The notes beneath the pieces were generated by a model. It saw nothing but the letters and a program-made list of their open reading frames with translations. It searched no databases and was not told where the DNA came from. Shown in pieces: positions 12,201 through 21,462 of a stretch of DNA of 64,000 bases. Each line of letters opens with the position of its first letter. Position 1 is the first letter of the stretch. A program made the translations under genes and the position numbers. The stretch comes from Saturnia japonica (Eukaryota > Arthropoda > Insecta > Lepidoptera > Saturniidae). Where the stretch lies: NCBI GenBank assembly GCA_033032175.1, contig CM065321.1, positions 6,966,501 through 7,030,500 on the forward strand, read 5' to 3'.

Positions 12201-15200
12201 TCAACATCCGCATCGCAATTATATTTCACATAAAATTCGATTGATTCAACTATAACCTACAAATTATACAACTATAATGCACCAACTATAAATAATAACA
12301 TTAACTGATATATCTTGAAACAGTCTAATTAAATCATTTTTATGTTTAACACATATAAAGTAACAATTATTTCGATAACAGTGACAAAATTTTTCATTGA
12401 CAACGACAATCTACATTGACTAAGGATATATCGTGTAAATACTTTTATTTCGATACCAAATACTTTTGGCATCAATACATTGTAACTGAGTATTGACTAA
12501 GAATCGATGAAAAGTACTCGGATCGATACTCGCTCATAGCAGATTTGAATTTCAAATTTAGGAATAATTTTCAATTCTTAAAGGATTTTATATTATGCAG
12601 TGAAAGCATGATTTGAAGTCTTAATAACCTCTGGTTTTAATTAAAAGTTTACATTAATGTATGTGACGCCATGTCGCATTTATTCATTATAATTGAACCT
12701 TAGAAAGATGGGAATGGGATGGATTATATCGTTATAAATCATTTTTCCACGATATGGAAGCAGGCGCCAGTGTTCTATACATAGTTGCCACCTTTGTACT
12801 TAATAAAAGGTTGTTTTGAAATGCTACTAGAAAGGTCACTGCTTTAGGAAATTATTTGTTGAGAAAATATTTTTTAAGTAATTGTTTTTGGAAATCATTA
12901 CTAAATCAGATTTTCTTAAAAAAAAACTACAATTATGTAAATAATATTGTTCTTGCTCTAAACCCAAAAAAAATCTATAGTACAAAGTATAGTGGTATAT
13001 AACTGATTCTGAGAATGTATCATCAGGTGAATTTTTCGCAAATACGACATCAAAATAAAAGTATCGATATCTGGCTGGTATCCTTTATCCTTGAGTTTAG
13101 ACTTTAATATGTTACTAATCTGTCGAACCACACTATTGATAGTGTGTAAAAAGATTTGGTCTACTATAGTCTGGTCTACTAGATCGACGATATAAAATTC
13201 ATGTGGACGTGCCATACAAAATTAAAAAAAGCTTTTTAAAGAAGATATCTTCTATCTTTTACTTCTATAACATAAAGAGCTTGCAGTTGGGCAAATATGA
13301 AGACGTGCTAATTTAAAAGATGAGGTGTCTTTATATTGAGTCTGAAAATTAAAATCAAACCCGTTGGAAGAATGAAAAAATATAAAATCTATCTTTCCAA
13401 TGTTATATAAACAAGCACGAATATTTTTACACATAGTTGACATCTCTGTGCTTTGAGAAAGGATGTTTTCGAATGCTGGTGCGACTATCAGTGCTTCTAG
13501 AAACTGTTTAACAGGAAATTATTTTGAAAAGTAATTGTTTTTGGGGAGCAGACTGGAAATCAGAATTATCGTAAACATAAAATGTATAAGAAAGTATTTT
13601 AGGTTGTACTTGTCTTTAATTCTTTGAAAAAATAAATTATACGATACAAGTAAGTTTCGATTCTTTTCCACTACTACGGTATCAAATAAAAGTAATTCCA
13701 TTAGTAGTAAATAATAGTAAGTATCGTTTCATCCCTAACATAGACAGTGTAATGGATTCCGTTGTACCATTTTGTGAGTAAAATAATAAATATTTGATTA
13801 CGCAATAATTAGGAACACAACTATGAGTTGGCGAGATCAAAAAAATTGATCTTTTGGTTACCTACCACTACTACTTACTAGTATTATTATTTGATAATGC
13901 TATATTAAATTGTCGTTATTATCTTGTGATTATAAGTTAGTAAGAAGAGAATGTTCATTTTTTTTTTAAATTAAGAATATAATTTTTTGCTTATTTTAAT
14001 AAAACAAAAACAATTTAAATTCTAGGAACTATGTACTATCATATTTCGTCTATATTTATAAATTACGTGACTGCGTCGCATTCGTGACTATTTAATTGTG
14101 TACCGAAGGGTACCGAGATTTTGAAGTGCGTTTTTTTTCGATCTGACTATTCTGTTAGACATAAGGGCCCTGATGCCTCAGACGGCTTTTACAACTTTTT
14201 TAGGCTTCCGGGCGAGCGCTTAAAGCACTCAACCGCGAAAGCGTGGCAACGGGCTCAAGGGTGCCACAGTGGCAGACCTCGGCCTAGGCTTGTTCCCAGA
14301 TATGAAACATCGCGATCTGTCTTATTCCTTATCTGTAATTCGATCTAACTAACTATACATATATGCATCTCTTGTATATGTATTTACTGCACGCGTTTCC
14401 CTTTCCCTCTAAACATCCCGCCCGCTATCGTCTGTAATAACTTTCCCCCGCCAACGTCTGTCGTCACATAGGACGGTCGCACACGAACTTGACGGACGAT
14501 AGTAATATCATCCATCGGAACTAATCGTAAAACCTTACTAGATATTATACCTTTTGATATTATTTTTTTTTCTAATAAAACGTTAGCCCTCCAAATCTGA
14601 AGGCCAAATAAGTGAGACAAAATCGCGTTTCTCGTGGGCTAACCGAAGCGTTCTCTTTTTTTTCTTTCATTTGTTCGCCATATCCTCAATTATGTACCTA
14701 ATGATAATAGTAAATTATCGGGTATGTTGATTAGCACAAACTATTTCAATTAATACATAAAAATCCTTAATTCAGGATTTCAAATCATACGATTCAAATA
14801 ATTGTAACGTAAAATATACAGTAGCAGACACTAAAAAATTATTTAGTGTAAGTAAAAAAATGTTTAATTATGTACAACATTATTTTCAAGTTTGACAATG
14901 GTGATTGTCAATTTACTCCATGGGAATAGTAAAAGCAGTATAATTCATTTGAACAAAAGTCCACTACGCCGCGCCGCGCCGCGCTGTCTCTAGACGTAAT
15001 ACGTAATTATAAAACGAGCCCGCCTGTCTAGCCTATCGTTGTTCTCATTTCCCTTACTTACCTACCTTTTTCCAGCTTGCATGATGTTCATGTTTACTTC
15101 TCCGCTCCATAGGATCATAGCGTGAAGTTACATATCCTATAACTAACCAAAATGAATATATTACAAAATGAAAAAAAAAATCAAATCTGATTGGTATTTC

Positions 15201-18200
15201 AGAGTTTAGCGCTTTCAAACAAACGGCTCAGCTTTAGAATCACTACCGTCGATTTCAGACTCAAATTTTTTTTCACAGTTAGATCACTTTATAATAAGGA
15301 TATATATATATAAGGTATTTTCTTGTGATTTGGGCGACACAGTTATTCAAAACACAATTGAGTTTCTCTGTAATAAAAGAAACGACATTTAATGTTATTA
15401 ATGACAAATTTATGAGCTTATGTTTCCGTATTATATTATACATTATTCTCTGAAATATTGCTGGTGACGTTTTTAAGCCGAATGGTAAGCAAGTCCATTG
15501 AAAGTGACCCTCTTGTGTGATGAATGCAGTCTTCTGTCTATCTGTGACACGCAGAGGTATTGACCAAAATGCTGAATTCAGGTCTAATGTCGAGAAAAAC
15601 TTGCAATCTCTTGTTTTTACTATTAGGTCCTCAATAAGTGGGAATGGCTGTGATTGAGGGACAACAATTTTATTTAGGTCTCGAAAATCTATGCACAGTC
15701 TTGATTTTTTATTTTCATCTCTTTTATAAGCTAGTGTAACTGGAGCTGCAAATGGACTATATGATTCTTCTATTATATTTTTTTCCAATAATTTTGCAAT
15801 CTGGTTTTCAATCTCCTTTTTATCTTCAATTGTGCAACGATATGGTCTTTTACTGCAATATTTTTCTACTAATAGGTCAATGTGTGCTTCATAATCCGTT
15901 ACCGTCCTGATGTCATATTTGTCCTTTGCAAATACAGATTTATTGATCGATATTAAGTCATCAATCACTGCCTGTTTTTGATAATCTAGATGATTATCAA
16001 AATATTGAAGTTTTCTGCTTTAAGTTTTCATTGAAGTTTATTAAATTATCAGATTTTATTTCCTTTGAAATATCAATAACTGATTTATTTGTTTCCTTAG
16101 AAACTATTTCACTTCTTTGAACAGGAATTTTCTGATTGATTTCTAAGTTTTCATTTTGAATTAAGTAAAACTTTTTTATACAATCTAGTCCAATTAAAAA
16201 ATCGTAATCAAAATTTTCCTTGTCTATTACAAAGACATCCATATTTTTCTCAATATTAAAAATAGTTATATCGAGTGTTATTATGCCAGTTGCCTTTTTA
16301 ACGCCATTAATCGTTTTTAAGTTAGTATTGTTAGAATAACTCAATTCCTTATTGTTTATTTTCAACAACCTTGAATTTATCAATGACACATTAGAGCCTG
16401 AGTCATAGATTCCAAATATTTCAACATGTTTATTCAATACTAATTTTACTTTAACTAATGGCGGAACTATTAGTTTTTTTGGTTTTCACATTGCAGTTCG
16501 CATTCCAATTCTGAATTGTTGACGAGTTTAATTTGTTTCTTATCTTTTTCACTATTTATTTTTGTTTTAAACCAACACAAATCTTCTGAATGATAACGCA
16601 CACCTTTATTTAACCTTTCACAAATGTTACATTTTTCTGTTATCATCTTAGTATCATCTTTTGTTTGTACAACTTCCTCTTTGTTGATCCTATCCGTTAT
16701 AAAATCTGGTAAGCCGGCAGCAATTATATCAATTAGGGTACCTTGATCAAATGTTCTTCTTACTTCAAGTAAAAGTTTTTCTTTTCTAATAGCATATTCT
16801 AATAAAGATCCTGTTTGATACTTGAAAGATAGAGCATACTTGCTAGTAGCCCAACCATTATTAGCATAGGTTTGCAAAAAGTTTGATTTCCATTCTGACC
16901 ACTCTGATTTTAAACCATGCTTAATTATCATGGAAGAATACCAATCATTAGATGATTTTTCTAGAAATAATCTGAAGATTTCTATTTTTTCTTCGTCTTT
17001 TATTATATCAAACCTTGCACATTCTTTTTCAAATACTTCCATCCAGTGATATGCACTCAAATTTTTTTCCATTAAATTTTTCAATAACAAACCTGTCGGC
17101 TAACTTTTTTATACTTTGTTTTTCTTTGTTTTGTTGACTTTCAATTAACTTTTCTAAAATTTTCACTATGGGATCTTCTGATTCTTTTTTATTGACAATA
17201 GCCAATTGTTCTTGGGTGATTTCCTCAAGGAATTGGTCTTCAAAAATCATGTTTTCATCCTCATCAAGGTATGTTTGTAATATACCCTCTGTCACTTTTA
17301 TCCATACACTTCTAGTTTGATGTCTTTTTTTCAATGTGTTTTTTACTGTTACGAAAACTTTAGAGGCTTGGACATGTTTGTGAAGTGATACTGCTTGAAA
17401 GTTCTCAGGAATCAGGAAAACTTTGTTATCTTGTGTGACAATTGAGGTTATGGCAATATAGTTTGACTTTCCGTCTATTGTTGGTTTTGATTGAAACGTA
17501 AATTTCAACTTTTCCATTTTTCTTTTTGACAATAAATGTCGTTTTATAAGGTATTTTCTTGTGATTTGGGCGACAGTTATTCAAAACACAATTGAGTTTC
17601 TCTGTAATAAAAGAAACAACATTTAATGTTATTAATGACAATGTCAATTCCTAAATCACAACTGGGAAACAAAATTAATTATTTTTTATTAATTTTCAAT
17701 TGTCAGCTAGCTAGTTAGATGCTTCATAGATTGTCATCATTCGACCACAGATTACAGAGCGACTAGTTTTAGTCTATGTCGCGGTCTACCACGATGACGC
17801 TTGATGCGTGGAAATCTTAAAATTAAAGAAATTACATTTTTCTTTACATATATATAAAATTTAACACTGCAGAATTAAATAGTTTTTGAGTAATAAAATT
17901 TTTAAAATCGCATTTATTGTAAATCTGACAATACAAATGTCAATTCTTAGTGGTTGTCATCAATTTCACTTTTGAAAGATTCTCAAAAATTTTCGAACAT
18001 AATAATTTTTTGTATACATTATTTTGTTAATTATTGAAAGTTTATTGTGTTGTTTACATGAAATACGATCTACTTTATCATTTCGTGCCGTTTTTTGTTT
18101 TGAGTAACATATTTTAATTTTTCCGTTGGGATGATAAAATTGGTTAGATTATGTTTGAACTGCGCCCATAATGTTAATAATTCACACATCACATCATGAA

Positions 18201-18392
18201 ATTCAGCGGTAGCGATTCTAAAGTTCTAACAAACAAACAAAGCCTTGAACTTTTTTTAATAAGTATAAATTATAGTTGTTTATTGATACTAATTTGTCAC
18301 TCGGTTTCAGATATTGCGATAGCCGACGTAAGGTGCTATTGGAGCATGTTCACGAGGGATACGAGAAGGACGGCTGGGACTACACAGAGTAA
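3168..18392 (+). CDS. ari-1: ariadne-1, RBR E3 ubiquitin-protein ligase (3' part, 8 exons)
   Basis: Joined exons are 3168-3236, 3324-3410, 5439-5567, 6798-6967, 9468-9664, 10216-10405, 11002-11228 and 18311-18392. They total 1151 nt, about 384 codons including TAA once one missing base is allowed for. The order is RING1, IBR, RING2/Rcat, then the helical Ariadne domain, as in Drosophila ari-1 and human ARIH1. Family knowledge: an E2 passes ubiquitin to a catalytic Cys in Rcat and then to substrate, working with neddylated cullin-RING ligases in the cytoplasm and nucleus. Drosophila ari-1 is about 500 residues, so roughly 120 N-terminal residues lie before this window. All acceptors end in AG and all donors start with GT. 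The exon at 6798 lacks one base against the conserved frame. Identity is near certain; intactness is not. Confidence 0.96.
3324..3410 (+). CDS. ari-1: ari-1 exon: RING1 core
   Basis: The exon is 87 bp, phase 0, with acceptor TTTGCAG and donor GTAAGT. It encodes 29 residues including [12 protein letters not shown], the C-x-H-x2-C-x2-C ligand set of RING1, followed by the helix [12 protein letters not shown]. Confidence 0.95.
3411..5438 (+). other. ari-1 intron with a Helitron-like end and a SINE
   Basis: About 2 kb of AT-rich intron. It holds a truncated CTAG-type end at 3857 and a SINE at about 4005-4255. A dispersed repeat at 4941-4998 has a relative at 7101-7165. I see no coding exon in it. 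Confidence 0.7.
4005..4255 (+). mobile_element. tRNA-derived SINE
   Basis: The head carries a Pol III A box, TAGCCTAGTGG at 4016-4026, and a B box, GGTTCGATTCC at 4059-4069. Spacing is tRNA-like, but no clean acceptor stem matches the head. A tRNA-unrelated body follows to about 4255. Just upstream, 3984-4009 duplicates the B-box arm, and TGCTCGA there is complementary to TCGAGCA at 4074-4080. A true tRNA gene is unlikely. Confidence 0.7.
5439..5567 (+). CDS. ari-1: ari-1 exon: end of RING1 into the linker
   Basis: The exon is 129 bp, phase 0, with acceptor ATTTTAG and donor GTATTT. It encodes 43 residues from [17 protein letters not shown] to ITNSFVE. The C-x4-C here supplies the last RING1 zinc ligands, and the remainder is the helical linker to the IBR. 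It aligns without gaps to my recollection of Drosophila ari-1. Confidence 0.95.
6124..6642 (-). other. unrecognised 172-codon antisense ORF in an ari-1 intron
   Basis: An open frame of 172 codons lies opposite ari-1 between the 5439 and 6798 exons. The predicted protein is basic, with an Arg-rich start and hydrophobic patches, and matches no family I know. Its ends are GC-richer than the neighbouring intron. It may be a relic of a mobile element or a chance frame. Confidence 0.2.
6686..6714. repeat. perfect short inverted repeat
   Basis: TGCCTGA and its complement TCAGGCA flank a short loop just upstream of the ari-1 IBR exon. It could be one end of a small element or a chance hairpin. Confidence 0.3.
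6798..6967 (+). CDS. ari-1: ari-1 exon: IBR domain, one base short
   Basis: The exon follows TTTTCAG and ends at GTACCT. It encodes [13 protein letters not shown] and then [21 protein letters not shown], the zinc ligands of the IBR. Flanking exons need 171 nt (57 codons), but only 170 are present. After GTACGCTGCTGTCTGCTC the sequence reads AGAAGTGGATTAAG. The family expects about R-K-W-I-K, which appears only after a +1 shift near 6951-6958. As written, the frame would run out of phase into the Rcat exon. The otherwise intact gene favours a sequencing or assembly deletion. Confidence 0.93.
6968..9467 (+). other. ari-1 intron with dispersed repeats
   Basis: About 2.5 kb of intron. It has a dispersed repeat at 7101-7340 related to 4941-4998. 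A second at about 7660-7800 ends in a block (GGTTCCACAGCTTCAC) also seen at about 26800. A decayed Helitron-like copy lies at 8009-8459. I see nothing coding. Confidence 0.6.
8009..8459 (-). mobile_element. decayed Helitron-like non-autonomous element
   Basis: On the minus strand it starts TCTATATTAATAAG and ends with GCCGCGGGCACAGCTATA. The expected terminal CTAG is mutated here. Orientation and termini match the better copies at 588-1204 and 2376-3006. Confidence 0.45.
9468..9664 (+). CDS. ari-1: ari-1 exon: catalytic RING2/Rcat
   Basis: The exon follows TTCTTAG, is 197 nt long and ends in a split AG/G Arg codon at GTAACT. It encodes [20 protein letters not shown], then the Rcat ligands including [13 protein letters not shown] and [13 protein letters not shown]. 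The Cys in GGCNH, codon 9561-9563, corresponds to the catalytic ubiquitin-accepting Cys of human ARIH1 (Cys357 there). The active site is intact. Confidence 0.96.
10216..10405 (+). CDS. ari-1: ari-1 exon: first part of Ariadne domain
   Basis: The exon is 190 nt, enters in phase 2 and leaves in phase 0 at GTTAGT. It encodes the run from [20 protein letters not shown] to QQHNMSWIE. This is the helical Ariadne domain that folds back on Rcat and autoinhibits the ligase in ARIH1. Confidence 0.95.
11002..11228 (+). CDS. ari-1: ari-1 exon: Ariadne domain helices
   Basis: The acceptor is TTCCAG. The 227-nt exon starts [20 protein letters not shown] and ends in a split Arg codon after DKY at a GTATAC donor. 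The intron that follows is about 7.1 kb, the largest in this part of the gene. Confidence 0.95.
11437..11680 (+). pseudogene. C-terminal fragment of a Jockey/R1-type non-LTR retrotransposon ORF2
   Basis: The plus strand encodes [28 protein letters not shown] and FLEELDWHD, then a stop. This resembles the extreme C-terminus of Jockey/R1-like ORF2 proteins. No upstream RT is attached, so it is a 5'-truncated relic. Confidence 0.6.
14120..14310 (-). repeat. non-LTR 3'-end-like repeat
   Basis: A block with GGGCCCT...GACGGCTTTTACAACTTT is shared, in opposite orientation, with about 29550-29640 and 36799-36900. The recurring core is AAGTTGTAAAAGCCG followed by AGGGCCC. It is probably the 3' UTR of a retroposon family. 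Confidence 0.5.
15279..15968 (-). pseudogene. reverse transcriptase, truncated
   Basis: RT motifs are visible: [46 protein letters not shown] and [14 protein letters not shown]. About 15 residues later the frame enters the terminal repeat. The YxDD catalytic box, RNase H and integrase are missing, so the copy cannot move itself. Confidence 0.8.
15309..15407 (-). repeat. direct repeat, 3' copy (candidate LTR)
   Basis: It matches 17545-17641 except for a 2-nt insertion (ACAC against AC) and one internal substitution. On the minus strand it follows the truncated RT. Confidence 0.7.
15997..16437 (-). pseudogene. retropepsin-like aspartic protease of the retroelement
   Basis: The 146-codon frame starts with [18 protein letters not shown], where DSGS is the active-site motif. 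It continues with [15 protein letters not shown], the typical second strand. It sits between gag and RT, as expected for a Ty3-like pol. Confidence 0.7.
16470..17090 (-). pseudogene. retrotransposon gag-like protein with Cys-His knuckle
   Basis: The 206-codon frame has the retrotransposon gag core ([24 protein letters not shown]). It also has a C-terminal [20 protein letters not shown]ys/His cluster of the kind seen in Ty3-like elements. A protease frame follows downstream. Confidence 0.65.
17029..17532 (-). pseudogene. LTR retrotransposon gag-like N-terminal frame
   Basis: A 167-codon Lys-rich frame opens the retroelement. Its end ([11 protein letters not shown]) runs into the next frame ([18 protein letters not shown]) after an overlap in a different phase. 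The two therefore look like one gag-like protein broken by a frameshift near 17030-17090. Confidence 0.6.
17545..17641 (-). repeat. direct repeat, 5' copy (candidate LTR)
   Basis: On the minus strand the unit starts TGTCATTAATAAC and lies immediately upstream of the gag-like frame. Its partner is 15309-15407. Confidence 0.7.
18311..18392 (+). CDS. ari-1: ari-1 terminal exon
   Basis: Following GGTTTCAG, this 82-nt exon completes the split Arg codon. It encodes [20 protein letters not shown], then GWDYTE and TAA at 18390-18392. This is the conserved C-terminus of ariadne-1. Confidence 0.95.
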
Positions 18393-18995
18393 ACCTCTTG
18401 CCTCTCTCTTCACATTAGCTACACGCATCTCTTCTATTTCTCACAACTTACTAAAAATTAACATGCTCCAAATACGTGGATAGATTAACGCCTGTAAATT
18501 TGATCTTCGTCTCGAAAAATGTCCAAATATTGTTATATTAACGAGTGAAAGGCAAAACGGTAAATTGTCTAGAATGAACTTGATCAAAGTAACTTTGATT
18601 CAGTGTTTTGAAAGTTTTCATCTTGGCGGTACTCGATTGTAATTAATTTATAAATTGTAAATAATTGCTTTCGGAATACAAAAAATTTGGAAAAAAATAC
18701 TAAAAAAAAGAATCTTCAAAAAAATCTACAAGAAAAAGTATTTTTCAAACAAAATACTAATTGTTGGTTTGATTATAACTTGTTATATTTTTAATTTAGT
18801 ATTTTACAAAATTAAGACCCATGACATTTCGTAAATATTATAAACTCTTATTAATTATATAATTTCAACAAACAAAAAATAACTCGTCATAAATATTACA
18901 GATATTTTATTTTTCTAAACCGAAAACGCGTGGCCGTATAAATTTTATAGGGCGAAAAACATTATTATCTATATTATATCACATTATTGTGTGAA

Positions 18996-19001
18996 AATAA
19001 A
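18996..19001 (+). terminator. candidate ari-1 polyadenylation signal
   Basis: AATAAA, the first one downstream of the ari-1 stop, lies about 600 nt into the putative 3' UTR. No transcript evidence is available. Confidence 0.3.
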
Positions 19002-21301
19002 TTGAGCACTTCTTACGTTTTTGTAGACCGACAACAAACAGTTGCTGTCGGTTGAATTTTTATCTATATTTTGCCGAACTAACTTCAGTACTTCATCATG
19101 TAGATATCTATTTTGTTTTTATTTTAGAAGCGTAAGGGCATTTGTTAGAACTACATTCTGACGCATGCCTTAATGTTTTTAACGTGAATATATATTAATA
19201 CAACTCCGGATCTACGATTTTTTGAGCCGCGGAATAAACTTTATCCCCTGCCCCTCCTACATTTGAAATGCACCTAGAATTCCCCTGGCATAGATATCAC
19301 ACGCACACTTGTGTTTCAAAATCAATTTGGAACGTGTTCTAAAATCACGTTTCAAAGTTAACTTAGGATGCGTTCCAAAATCAAATAAAGAAATAGTACG
19401 ACGCACCCTCTACATACTAAGCACTTTAGTGAATCCAGTTTTTTTTAAATATGAGTTTGGGGTCTCAAAATGTCTCCTAGATCCGCGGCTGTATTTATAA
19501 CAATATAAAAATTACTGCGCCCATAAGTATGTATTTGGAATTTATCTCATTACAAAACATTCTATAGCATTTTTTCACAAAGTCTCAAGTTTTAAATCAC
19601 GTTAGAATTTTGAAACGAATGTTATAAAAAAAACTTTACTTTTCAGTATAAAGATATGGAAAAGCTTTTCATGAAACAGTTCATAAATTATATGATTATA
19701 ATTATCACCTTCGTTATCTACAGGGTTTTACTTAATTTATATACCTATAAAAGGGCTTTTAGAGCAAATCTTAAAAGTATTAAAAATAAAATCTTGGCTT
19801 CTTGTAGCCTATTACCATACTAAAATATAAAATAGCTACCAAACGTATATAAAATTTAGTTCATATATATGATTACAAATAAGTTTATAATATTAATTTG
19901 ATATGTTATGGTAATATAGAAATCTGTGACCAAATAGTATGGCACCTATAGGAAGTTTAATGAAAATAATTTTCTCAATTTAAATACTCATTTTTTAATA
20001 TTGAAATTTAAAATACATAATTATAAATTTCAGTAATTAATCTCAGAATATTTTATCTTTTTGTAACAAAATAAGTAAGACCCTGTTTCATATTCATTGT
20101 TTATTGTAAAGAGATATGAATGTAGATAAAATTCATGAAGTTGGATTAATTACTAACCATTAATTCAAAGTAAAAGTAGTGAAGGAGTTACATTATCTTA
20201 TACATACAAATATTTAAAAAAAATATTATATATTTTTGGCCTTGCACTAATAAAAAAATTGGTTGTTAAAAAACTTTTGTATATATTTACGGAGTTCTTA
20301 TTATGTTGTTTATAATATTGAAGGGATACATAATCTTAAGGATTTTACACACTGGAGGTTTTCTAACGCGCGTTGTAAAGACTTTTTAATACAAAAATTG
20401 CAAGCATTGTATCTTTCAAATAGACATACTTTTTTAAGGCTCATTTCAATTTTTCAATGTTTTCATGATGCGAGTGTTTAGCGCACTTAAAGTGACTGCA
20501 ACATTAGAGTTCGTATGACCGTTAAAAATGTGATCCTGTTCTTTTTCAATTTACAATTTTTGCGTCAGACTGATGCAATATTTTATTCCTATAGTCATAA
20601 CAGTTCAATTTTGAAATTGGTCTTATAGTACAATAATTTTTAAATTGTTAGCTACTTATTAGTTTTTAGCCATAGTGCCAGGCGCAGGTATATTCCACGT
20701 CGTAATTTTTTCTCACTAGATTGCATCAACACTGCTCTTATTAATTCGGAATCCTAATTACAAAATCTTATCGAGGCCAGTTTACGGCCGTTTTTAATAA
20801 CATATCTGAGTTTACTATCTCAGATTCGTACATATTTGTAATAAGCACTATCTTTAACTTAAGACAGATATCGGCTTCCCTCTTATATATTCAAGCTATA
20901 AGGATATGGATATATATTATGTGGATACACAAAACTCTTCATTGATAGATTATTGAAAAAAACAAGGACAAAAGGTCATATTTGTCTGTCTTTAGTAACA
21001 ACAAACAACGGATAGATAGGTTATTGTAAACGGCCGTTAGTCACTTGCTCAGAGATACATGTGTCAACACCACGGGCACCACAAGTACCTCAGCACCGCC
21101 ATATTGCGTCCGTTTGTACTCGTATACAGATGAATGAATAAATGAACGAATGCAAGGACACGTTGCCAATAAACAATAAAAAGAATACATTTCATTATAA
21201 TCCTTATTCGTGCACAGATAATAGAATGTCGCGTTTAAAACCTACCTCCGTCTGAACAGTTACAGGGATTAGCATTTTGTTCTATCAGAATGTGGATTTA
21301 A

Positions 21302-21462
21302 GGCCGCGTACAGACGGCGAACGAATGCGAACAAAGATAAAGTGGGCATAGTCGATCAATACCATATTCTGTTAGGAACACAACAGCGAATGCGAAAGAG
21401 TGAGTGAGGTGACGATTGGCCATGCCCGCTCTGAGTCTTCGTTTGCTCTGCATGTACGCGGC
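21302..21462. mobile_element. 161-bp MITE flanked by TTAA
   Basis: TTAA at 21298-21301 and 21463-21466 flank a 161-bp unit. Its ends are short inverted repeats, GGCCGCGTACAGACGG at the left against TGTACGCGGC at the right (core GCCGCGTACA). TTAA duplication is typical of piggyBac-like MITEs. Confidence 0.6.

Larger units (their letters stand above)
15309..17641 (-). mobile_element. truncated LTR retrotransposon (Ty3-like), antisense in ari-1 intron
   Basis: Gag-like, aspartic protease and partial reverse transcriptase frames lie in order on the minus strand. They sit between two same-orientation near-identical repeats of 97 bp (17545-17641) and 99 bp (15309-15407). RNase H and integrase are absent and the RT stops before its YxDD box. 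It is therefore a defective, internally deleted copy. The repeats may be very short LTRs or shared leader sequence. I found no target-site duplication. Confidence 0.75.
11229..18310 (+). other. 7-kb final ari-1 intron with transposon debris
   Basis: It contains a non-LTR fragment at 11437-11680, a repeat at 14120-14310, and an antisense truncated LTR retrotransposon at about 15309-17641. The stretch 12958-13701 has short minus-strand frames that I do not recognise. Nothing else is supported. Confidence 0.7.

Noticed and set aside
3168..18392. ari-1 as a pseudogene
   Set aside because: Only one base is missing; all splice sites, zinc ligands, the catalytic Cys and the stop are intact, so error is more likely.
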